Assembly (NCBI GenBank): GCA_040755715.1
Contig: JBFLXN010000165.1
Coordinates: 1-5,920 of the forward strand
Direction: 5' to 3'
DNA: 5,920 nt
Source: JBFLXN01 sp040755715 [NCBI: Candidatus Edwardsbacteria bacterium]
GTDB lineage: Bacteria; Edwardsbacteria; AC1; JBFLXN01
The translations under genes and the position numbers were made by a program. Every line of letters begins with the position of its first letter. The stretch's first letter is position 1. This document shows, piece after piece, positions 1-4,690 of the stretch. The notes beneath the pieces are model-generated. The model worked only from the letters and a program-made list of their open reading frames with translations. It made no database searches and had not been told where the DNA came from.

Positions 1-6
1 CCACCA

Positions 7-55
7 GGTCTCTGAGGAAGCCTACCATAATTAATCAAACCTTCGTCAAGAGACC
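7..55. repeat. Imperfect inverted repeat at left edge
   Basis: GGTCTCT at 7-13 is the exact reverse complement of AGAGACC at 49-55, and GAAG at 17-20 pairs with CTTC at 41-44. Together they form an interrupted stem of about 11 bp around a 20-nt AT-rich loop (21-40). No T-run follows on either strand, so it is not a classical intrinsic terminator. It could be a structured mRNA end, a protein-binding site or part of a larger element cut by the window edge. Confidence 0.45.
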
Positions 56-105
56 ATTACGACCAATTCTATATTTCTAAATGACCAAAAATAACTCAGA
101 ATTTG

Positions 106-119
106 CACCGAAATCGGTG
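106..119. promoter_or_regulatory. Perfect 14-nt palindrome, possible operator
   Basis: CACCGAAATCGGTG reads as CACCGA, AA, then TCGGTG, a perfect 6-bp dyad. It is GC-rich within AT-rich surroundings and ends about 30 bp before the candidate -35 box at 149. Size and symmetry fit a dimeric repressor or activator site, or a tight stem-loop. The binding protein is unknown, and only one copy is present in the window. Confidence 0.35.
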
Positions 120-148
120 AAGCCCCGAAAATGTAGAGAAGATTTTTA

Positions 149-178
149 TTGATATAGTAAAATGAAAAGTGATATTAT
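149..178 (+). promoter_or_regulatory. Candidate sigma70-type promoter for the permease
   Basis: TTGATA at 149-154 matches the -35 consensus at 5 of 6 bases, and TATTAT at 173-178 matches the -10 consensus at 5 of 6, with an 18-bp spacer. Transcription would begin near 185, giving a leader of about 85 nt before the ATG at 271. That start would exclude the first codons of the small ORF beginning at 162. The area is AT-rich, where such matches arise easily by chance. Confidence 0.35.
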
Positions 179-296
179 TAAAGATGAAAACCAAAAATTA
201 TATCTTTTCTCCTTGTGTCTTTTGACTCTTTCGGCTTTCAGTTTTACCTTCTTTAAGAGCTTTTTCCACCATGTCAGAATTTCTCTTTATTCTTAA
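162..296 (+). CDS. Possible 44-aa hydrophobic small ORF overlapping the permease start
   Basis: An ATG at 162 opens a 44-codon frame that ends with TAA at 294-296, 26 nt inside the permease gene in another frame. The product would begin MKSDIIKDENQ and then form one membrane-spanning stretch at about residues 13-35 (LYLFSLCLLTLSAFSFTFF). No Shine-Dalgarno sequence precedes it, and the candidate promoter at 149-178 would start transcription downstream of its ATG. The pyrimidine-rich DNA makes hydrophobic reading frames cheap, so this may be chance. If translated, it could couple to the permease, which lacks a clear ribosome binding site of its own. I do not recognise a family. Confidence 0.2.
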   Translation: MKSDIIKDENQKLYLFSLCLLTLSAFSFTFFKSFFHHVRISLYS

Positions 297-1938
297 TTTA
301 AAACTAAAAGTCTTGTCCAAGAAATTAACCGAGTTCTCTTCCAGACAGTTGATTCAGAAGTTAAGTTTCACTCTCGTCATTTCTGCCTTTTTCTTTGGTG
401 GCTATATTTTTTTCTTACATCTATTTTCTTATCTTTTGCCTTTAGAAGATATTGGTGTTGCTCTTACCTTCCGCCTTCTTTCCCTTTCATTTCTAACTTT
501 TCTTTTGATGCTCTATCTTTCTAACTTGGTTACTTCTCTTTCTACCCTCTATCGCTCCACCGAAGTAGAATTTCTGATGGCTAAACCTGTGAAAAGTAGT
601 AATGTCTTTGCAGTTAAATTTGTAGAAAGTGTTGTTTATAGTTCTTGGGCAACCCTTTTAGCCGGAATTCCTCTGATTTTCGCTTTCGGAGCTTCAAACA
701 GAGTAGTCTGGTTATTTTATCCACTCTCGGCTCTTTTACTTTTTTTATTTGTTTTAGTTCCAGCCGGGGTAGGAATAATCACACTATTTTTGATGATAAA
801 ACTTTCCCCGAGAATAAAGAGTAGAGAGATTATTTTCTTTCTAATAATTCTGTTGGGGATGTTTCTCTTTCTTTTCTTAAGATTTGGTCAGCCGGCCGGA
901 ATTAGTATTAGCGAAATCAAAACTATTGATGAATTAGCCGAGTATTTAAAAAATCTCGGGGTAATAACTTCTCCTTTTCTGCCGAGCAGTTGGATGAGTG
1001 AAGGATTGAAAACCTTTAGCCGTAGTCGGATTTTTCTTACAGATTTTATTTTTTATTTCCTTCTTTTATTAAGCACAGCCTTAGTTTCTTTAAGTTTTGC
1101 CTTTTTGATGGCAGACAGTAATTATTACAAAAGCTGGACTAACTTTGGCGAAAGTTCCCAGAAGATAAAGAAAAGTCTAGGGGGAAGGTACCTTTTTACT
1201 TTAATGAAATCTTTGTTCGTGGAAAAGGATCTGAAAATATTCTTTCGCACTCCAACCCAATGGGCTCAGGGTGTGATTTTTTTAGCGCTTCTTTTAGTCT
1301 ATCTCGGCAGTTTGCGCCACTATCATTTTTATTTCACTTTTCCCCTTTGGAAGATTTTGATTTCGTTTGCCAATTTTGGTTTTACTGCATATATTTTAGC
1401 TACTCTTTGTGTTCGTTTTATCTTCCCGACTTTGAGTCTTGAAGGATCCACTTTCTGGCTTTTGCGTTCAGCCCCCATTTCTGTAAAACAAATTATTTTT
1501 GAAAAGACCCTCACTAATTTCTTGCCGGCGCTTGTTTTAACTGAAGGTTTGACTTTTTTTTCTAACCGACTTCTGGGAGTAGAACCACTAATAATGGTCA
1601 TTTCTTTGATAGCGGTGGGTTTGATGAGTCTCGCTCTGGTTAGTCTTTCAGTAGGTTTGGGTGCGATTTTTCCTGATTTCAAAGAGCATAACCCCGGAAA
1701 GATTGCTTCCGGGGCTGGAGGTATTATTACCGCGGTATTGAGTTTAGCTTATGTAGCACTTTCAGTAAGCATTTTAGCCTGGCCTACTTATCAATATTCG
1801 TCATATGTGCTTAAGACCTCTTCCTTTCCAAAGTTTCCCATCATTTTTTCTATTCTTTTCTTCCTAACTCTTACCCTGACCGCTATTCTTTTGCCTCTTC
1901 ATCTGGCGATAAGAAACCTACAAAAGAGGGATTTCTAA
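271..1938 (+). CDS. ABC-2-like exporter permease, polytopic membrane protein
   Basis: Probable membrane subunit of an ABC exporter, of the large permease type annotated as putative ABC transporter permease (PF16949-like); substrate unknown. The 555 residues contain about 12 hydrophobic segments, roughly at 31-55, 65-92, 118-140, 145-175, 186-204, 255-280, 333-347, 358-385, 414-432, 436-465, 484-506 and 521-547. Family-like motifs in order are LYRSTEVEFLMAKPV (93-107), SPFLPSSWMSEGL (234-246), KDLKIFFRTPTQWAQ (319-333), FPTLSLEGSTFWLLRSAPIS (385-404) and LGAIFPDFKEHNPGKIASG (463-481). There are no Walker motifs, so an ATPase encoded elsewhere is needed. ATG 271 is the first start after an in-frame TGA at 223-225, and the basic N-terminus fits the family, so the protein looks full length. 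The ATG lacks a clear Shine-Dalgarno sequence, unlike the other genes here. It converges on tonB and is probably unrelated to it. Confidence 0.8.
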   Translation: MSEFLFILNLKLKVLSKKLTEFSSRQLIQKLSFTLVISAFFFGGYIFFLHLFSYLLPLEDIGVALTFRLLSLSFLTFLLMLYLSNLVTSLSTLYRSTEVEFLMAKPVKSSNVFAVKFVESVVYSSWATLLAGIPLIFAFGASNRVVWLFYPLSALLLFLFVLVPAGVGIITLFLMIKLSPRIKSREIIFFLIILLGMFLFLFLRFGQPAGISISEIKTIDELAEYLKNLGVITSPFLPSSWMSEGLKTFSRSRIFLTDFIFYFLLLLSTALVSLSFAFLMADSNYYKSWTNFGESSQKIKKSLGGRYLFTLMKSLFVEKDLKIFFRTPTQWAQGVIFLALLLVYLGSLRHYHFYFTFPLWKILISFANFGFTAYILATLCVRFIFPTLSLEGSTFWLLRSAPISVKQIIFEKTLTNFLPALVLTEGLTFFSNRLLGVEPLIMVISLIAVGLMSLALVSLSVGLGAIFPDFKEHNPGKIASGAGGIITAVLSLAYVALSVSILAWPTYQYSSYVLKTSSFPKFPIIFSILFFLTLTLTAILLPLHLAIRNLQKRDF

Positions 1939-1980
1939 TATTCGCAAATTGCACAAGATAAGCTTCGCTTACGCTCGGCA

Positions 1981-2095
1981 AGTAGAGAGTATTGGGTTAA
2001 TTAAGTTTGTTGAGTTTTTGGGGTTCATTGGGTTTTGATAACCCGAGATAAACTCAATAAACCGAGAAAACCCCGTAGACCCAATTCTCTCTACT
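1981..2095. repeat. 115-bp imperfect palindrome built from 9-bp units
   Basis: The left half holds AGTAGAGAGT (1981-1990) followed by five 9-mers: ATTGGGTTA, ATTAAGTTT, GTTGAGTTT, TTGGGGTTC and ATTGGGTTT (1991-2035). A 5-nt centre TGATA (2036-2040) follows. Read on the minus strand, the right half gives AGTAGAGAGA (2095-2086) and then ATTGGGTCT, ACGGGGTTT, TCTCGGTTT, ATTGAGTTT and ATCTCGGGT (2085-2041). The design is thus 10 + 45 + 5 + 45 + 10. The outer 17 bp of the arms match at 16 of 17 positions, and inner units match at about half of their positions. It lies between convergent genes, where it could fold in RNA and help termination, or be a dispersed genomic repeat. Confidence 0.8.
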
Positions 2096-2115
2096 ATTTT
2101 ATTCAAATTCCTAGG

Positions 2116-2143
2116 CCTCAGAGATATCGCAGAGAACGCAAGG
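2116..2143. repeat. Short CAGAGA/CGCAGAG degenerate repeat
   Basis: CAGAGA occurs at 2119-2124 and again at 2130-2135, within a stretch that continues CGCAGAGAACGCAAGGG (2128-2144). Similar purine-rich runs around CGCAGAGAACGCA are something I remember from intergenic repeats in many environmental genomes. That is memory and not a search. No coding role is apparent. Confidence 0.35.
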
Positions 2144-2326
2144 GAAAAAACCGTTCTTTTCATGCTTGACTTTCTTTTGAAAACCTCCGCAGGGTTATTT
2201 CTCATAACATCAGAATTTTTCAAGTCACAGTGCTTATAAACAAGATCTGAAGTCGTGGAGTTTTTGTCTTTTACTTCAGCTCTTTTCCTACAGACAATTA
2301 CCAGAAGAACTAAACAAATTTTACTG

Positions 2327-3124
2327 TCATTTCAGACTGAATCTGTACGGAACACTCATCCAGACTCGGACTGGCTTTTCTCCTTGCATAGCAGGTGTAA
2401 AGAGGGATTGTCTGCCGGCTTCTAAGGCGGCTTCATCTAAAGCACTGTTGCCGGAACTCTTGGCAATTTCTGCTTTCATTACATGACCATCAAAATCTAA
2501 AAGTAACCAAACCACTACCGTTCCCCCAATTTCAGCCCTTTTGACAATTTCCGGATAGACAGGTCTAACGAATTTAATTGGCACTGGTTGCTTCTCTAGC
2601 GGGATGAATACACCTTTCTCGGGCAGGATGTCTTCTGGGTTTACTACGATGCCTCCACCTACTCCGGCTTCACTGGCTGCACCAGCAGTCAAGGCCCCCA
2701 ATTCAGTCTGGCTGGCACCGCTTTCCACCGTAGCTTCAGCATCAGGCACAGGTTTAGGAATACCCACAGTAGGAGCAGCAGCGGCAGTGGCGACCGCAGT
2801 AGGCACAACTTCCTCACCAGTAAGGGAAGGGGGAGCTCCTAACTCGGCATAACTGATTCTTACTACCGGAACTTCTGGTCTGGAACGATGCGCCTCAATA
2901 TAGCCGGAAACAGCGAAATAGGCTACCCCGGCTAACATCAAAAAGAGCATCAGAGCTAAAGAAATCATCAAAGACCTCTTTAGATGCATTGGCATAAGGA
3001 TTTTCGCTTCCTTAACACCAAATCCAGCTACCTGCACTCTTTTAGACTGCAAGGCCGTAAAGAGCAGGGAGATTAAAATTCCCACGAATGTTCCGGCTAA
3101 AGGATAAAAGAGATCACTGGTCAT
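2327..3124 (-). CDS. tonB: TonB-family energy transducer with two N-terminal membrane segments
   Basis: TonB transmits proton-motive energy from the ExbB-ExbD motor to outer-membrane receptors. The 265 residues show a first membrane segment (about 5-26), a basic loop containing GFGVKEAKILMP (34-45) and a second membrane segment (about 52-76). A long Ala/Val/Gly/Pro linker (about 85-175) and a C-terminal TonB domain (about 183-265) follow. That domain has family hallmarks: RPVYPEIVKRAEIGGTVVVW (187-206), SSGNSALDEAALEA (223-236), FTPAMQGEKPV (242-252) and VPYRF (258-262). E. coli TonB has only one membrane segment, so the first is extra; the basic loop predicts it enters from the periplasmic side. 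The linker lacks Pro-Glu/Pro-Lys repeats. ATG 3124 is supported by AAGGAGG 6 nt upstream; internal Met44/Met46 lack such support. It is the last gene of the exbB-exbD-exbD-tonB operon, 125 nt after exbD. Confidence 0.9.
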   Translation of the reverse strand: MTSDLFYPLAGTFVGILISLLFTALQSKRVQVAGFGVKEAKILMPMHLKRSLMISLALMLFLMLAGVAYFAVSGYIEAHRSRPEVPVVRISYAELGAPPSLTGEEVVPTAVATAAAAPTVGIPKPVPDAEATVESGASQTELGALTAGAASEAGVGGGIVVNPEDILPEKGVFIPLEKQPVPIKFVRPVYPEIVKRAEIGGTVVVWLLLDFDGHVMKAEIAKSSGNSALDEAALEAGRQSLFTPAMQGEKPVRVWMSVPYRFSLK

Positions 3125-3130
3125 ACCTTT

Positions 3131-3137
3131 CCTCCTT
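3131..3137 (-). promoter_or_regulatory. Ribosome binding site of tonB
   Basis: On the minus strand this reads AAGGAGG, 6 nt before the ATG at 3124. It decides the longer tonB start and so supports the extra first membrane segment. Confidence 0.85.
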
Positions 3138-3167
3138 TTTTGATTTAAAAACCTTTCACCACAGAGG

Positions 3168-3249
3168 AACTCATTGCAAAATTATCAATGCAAAATTATC
3201 CCCGATATTTATCGGGACTAATTGTTAATTTTGCAATTTGCGATGAGTT
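3168..3249. repeat. Compact imperfect inverted-repeat element between exbD and tonB
   Basis: The core is a perfect hairpin, CCCGATA-TT-TATCGGG (3201-3216). Outside it, ATTGCAAAATTA (3173-3184) pairs with TAATTTTGCAAT (3226-3237), and the outermost AACTCAT (3168-3174) pairs with ATGAGTT (3243-3249). The left arm also holds a 14-bp tandem duplication, ATTGCAAAATTATC then AATGCAAAATTATC (3173-3200, 13 of 14 identical). The element starts right after the exbD stop codon in transcription order and ends about 30 nt before the tonB ribosome binding site. In the operon mRNA it should form a long stem-loop. It could set the exbD:tonB ratio by partial termination or RNA processing, or be a small non-autonomous mobile element. 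No T-run follows the core hairpin. Confidence 0.7.
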
Positions 3250-3903
3250 TTATCTTTTCGCTCCTGGTTTTTTCTTGTTGGCAGTTCCTTGTTCTTCTAC
3301 AAGCTCCACTATACTGAAACGAGGCATCTGGCTATAGGTAATCTGGTCCATCACTTCCACTACTTTTTCATAGCGACTCTTCCGGTGAACCTTAACCAAA
3401 ATCGTTAATCGGCAAATCTTCTCCCGCATTACCTTTTCAAGACTATCTCTTTCTGTCTTTGCTTCTTTGGGTAATGAGGTAATGAGTTTGAGAATTTCTT
3501 GACCTGAAGGATAATGAACGCCAGTCTTGGCATCAATATGGTCTGGTTGACTTTCTACATTTTCCCGCATCTTTTTTTCAAAGAGGCTCCCCAGGGAATC
3601 CACTACAATTGGTTGGGGTTCCTCCTCACCAATGTTTTGTAAGATAGTTCCTTCTTCAGAAATCTGGATGATTAGAACATTGCTCATTGCTGTCTTTATT
3701 TCAGTGGTCGTGGGTGGTAGAGTAATTTCAATTGCTTGTGGTTCCCGGAAAATGGTGGTACACATAAAGAAGATGAGAAGAAGAAAACCAATATCTACCA
3801 TTGGCGTCATATCCAATTTGATTCCAGCTCTATGTTTGGGTCTTTTTAACCCAAAACCTTTCTTTGGCCTTTCTCTAGCCGGCATACCTTCAACTGCACC
3901 CAT
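3250..3903 (-). CDS. exbD: ExbD/TolR-family biopolymer transport protein, long form (ExbD1)
   Basis: Proton-channel subunit that works with ExbB to energise TonB: a single-span inner-membrane protein with a periplasmic domain. The basic cytoplasmic N-terminus (KRPKHRAGIK) leads into DMTPMVDIGFLLLIFFMCT (31-49). Asp37 is the conserved membrane aspartate equivalent to E. coli ExbD Asp25. A first strand (SNVLIIQISEEGTIL, 74-88) and the last part (LTILVKVHRKSRYEKVVEVM, 166-185, then PRFSIVEL) match the ExbD periplasmic fold. Between them lie about 70 extra charged residues, making 217 aa against about 140 in E. coli. I chose ATG 3903, preceded by AAAGGAG at 5 nt. An in-frame TTG at 3918 overlaps that ribosome binding site and is unlikely. 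The C-terminus is Lys-rich. The gene lies 99 nt after the second exbD and is followed by the inverted-repeat element. Confidence 0.9.
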   Translation of the reverse strand: MGAVEGMPARERPKKGFGLKRPKHRAGIKLDMTPMVDIGFLLLIFFMCTTIFREPQAIEITLPPTTTEIKTAMSNVLIIQISEEGTILQNIGEEEPQPIVVDSLGSLFEKKMRENVESQPDHIDAKTGVHYPSGQEILKLITSLPKEAKTERDSLEKVMREKICRLTILVKVHRKSRYEKVVEVMDQITYSQMPRFSIVELVEEQGTANKKKPGAKR

Positions 3904-3908
3904 ATTAT

Positions 3909-3915
3909 CTCCTTT
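3909..3915 (-). promoter_or_regulatory. Ribosome binding site of exbD (ExbD1)
   Basis: AAAGGAG on the minus strand, 5 nt before ATG 3903. It fixes that ATG as the start and excludes the in-frame TTG at 3918, which would place the start upstream of its own ribosome binding site. Confidence 0.85.
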
Positions 3916-3999
3916 CAATTTGGCTTGGTTTTCGCTGGTCGGTATACGGTAGCTAAATGTCTTCCCTCATATATATTTACCCTGCAGTGACAACTTTAT

Positions 4000-4013
4000 T
4001 CCCTATTCAGGGA
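4000..4013 (-). repeat. Small stem-loop over the ExbD2 stop codon
   Basis: TCCCT (4000-4004) and AGGGA (4009-4013) form a perfect 5-bp stem with a 4-nt loop, and the TAG stop at 4005-4003 lies in it. There is no T-run, so termination is unlikely. It may stabilise the mRNA end or be chance. The next 99 nt to exbD1 show no coding content. Confidence 0.3.
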
Positions 4014-4689
4014 TTAAATTTTTTTCGTATTTGAGAGTGGTAACCAGGGAAAATCTCAGCATATTTACCTTTGGGTCCTGTAAGATTTTCATCAGGTCAA
4101 GCATTGTTCCTGATTGGCACTGACGGTCAACTTTAACCACCAATTTCAGACGTGGATTATAAGTTCGCTGTTCGCGGATAATCTGGGGGATATCTAACAT
4201 TGTCATCGGTTGGGCGGCGTCACGGCCGAGATTCCACCAGAGAAGGAGGCTATCTATTCTAACTTTTTTCTGGAGTGTATCCATTGTTTGCCACTCAGAG
4301 ACTGCTTGGTTGATAATCGTCTGAGTTCTGGGATTGTTTTTATCTTCCCAGACTTCTTTAATGATTTTATCAATAGCCAGCCCTAACCGAGCGGTGGGAT
4401 TAAGTCTCTTTATCTCTTCATACTCTTGAGCGACCATTGAGCGGAGGAGACTGGGATTAATACTTTCGGCCAAAGCCACCGCTTTTTCTGGATTCAAGAC
4501 AGTGATAATCATTACATCGGATTCTGGCACTTTGAATGGAGAGCGGGATTCTGGAATATCCACATGCACTGTCTCTGGTGGACGAGCGTGATAGGTGCAC
4601 ATAAAGAAGATGACCAGCAGAAAAGCGATATCAACCATTGGGGTCATGTCAAGTCTGATGCCAACTCTATGTTTGACTTTCTTTGGCAT
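4003..4689 (-). CDS. exbD: ExbD/TolR-family protein with large periplasmic insertion (ExbD2)
   Basis: Second ExbD of the operon. A Lys/Arg-rich N-terminus precedes DMTPMVDIAFLLVIFFMCT (14-32); Asp20 is the conserved proton-carrying residue. PPETVHVDIPESRS (37-50) and SDVMIITVLN (57-66) open the periplasmic domain, and LKLVVKVDRQ (181-190) through VNMLRFSLVTTLK (208-220) close it. Residues about 70-175 form an apparently helical insertion with four Trp (114, 133, 151, 152), which I do not recognise. The protein is 228 aa against about 140 in E. coli. ATG 4689 lies one base after the exbB stop (TAA-A-ATG), with GGAGG 11 nt upstream (4705-4701), so translation is probably coupled. The alternative in-frame TTG at 4707 would overlap that GGAGG. 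It may pair with ExbD1 as a heterodimer in the ExbB pore; that is inference. Confidence 0.88.
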   Translation of the reverse strand: MPKKVKHRVGIRLDMTPMVDIAFLLVIFFMCTYHARPPETVHVDIPESRSPFKVPESDVMIITVLNPEKAVALAESINPSLLRSMVAQEYEEIKRLNPTARLGLAIDKIIKEVWEDKNNPRTQTIINQAVSEWQTMDTLQKKVRIDSLLLWWNLGRDAAQPMTMLDIPQIIREQRTYNPRLKLVVKVDRQCQSGTMLDLMKILQDPKVNMLRFSLVTTLKYEKNLIPE

Positions 4690-4690
4690 T

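Larger units (their letters stand above)
1..270. other. Intergenic region upstream of the permease; no convincing long gene
   Basis: I see no convincing long coding region here. The plus frames close at 13-15, 32-34 and 78-80, so an upstream gene could end in one of them, but none has a recognisable C-terminus. On the minus strand an ATG at 28-26 opens MVGFLRDLV and runs off the left edge. A weak GAAGG lies 11 nt before it (minus strand of 40-44), so a divergent gene is possible but unproven. The region also holds an inverted repeat, a short palindrome, a candidate promoter and a small ORF, listed separately. An ABC ATPase gene, the usual neighbour of this type of permease, is not present. 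Confidence 0.5.
1939..2326. other. Non-coding convergent intergenic region rich in repeats
   Basis: This 388-bp gap separates the 3' ends of the permease and tonB. It begins with TCGCAAATTGCA (1942-1953) and a small stem AAGC-ttc-GCTT (1960-1970). The 115-bp palindrome (1981-2095) and a CAGAGA-type repeat (2116-2143) follow. Further small dyads are GTTAT/ATAAC (2194-2198 with 2204-2208) and CTGAAGT/ACTTCAG (2247-2253 with 2273-2279). No strong GC stem with a T-run is evident for either gene. On the minus strand the short stem AACC...GGTT near 2193-2179, followed by TTTT, is a weak tonB terminator candidate. An 84-codon minus frame across this region has a TTG start and no ribosome binding site, and I judge it spurious. 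Confidence 0.6.

Noticed and set aside
1260-1442. 60-codon plus-strand frame inside the permease
   Set aside because: It is out of frame with the permease, Ser/Phe-rich by composition, and has no ribosome binding site.
1329-1682. 117-codon minus-strand frame inside the permease
   Set aside because: It is antisense to a well-supported membrane protein gene; its Lys/Arg-rich product is the mirror of a T-rich hydrophobic coding strand.
1981-2095. CRISPR array
   Set aside because: The repeated units are contiguous degenerate 9-mers without spacers and are arranged in opposite orientations.
1969-2223. 84-codon minus-strand reading frame between the permease and tonB
   Set aside because: It starts with TTG without a ribosome binding site, runs straight through the 115-bp palindrome and the CAGAGA repeat, and its protein resembles no family. 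Its NP-rich end is only the 9-bp repeat translated.
2604-2852. 82-codon plus-strand frame inside tonB
   Set aside because: It is antisense to the Ala/Val/Pro linker of TonB; low-complexity linker DNA leaves opposite frames open.
3904-3918. TTG at 3918 as the exbD1 start
   Set aside because: It would put the ribosome binding site AAAGGAG inside the coding region; ATG 3903 sits 5 nt after that site.
3632-3952. 106-codon plus-strand frame over exbD1
   Set aside because: It is antisense to the conserved ExbD membrane segment and has no supporting start signal.
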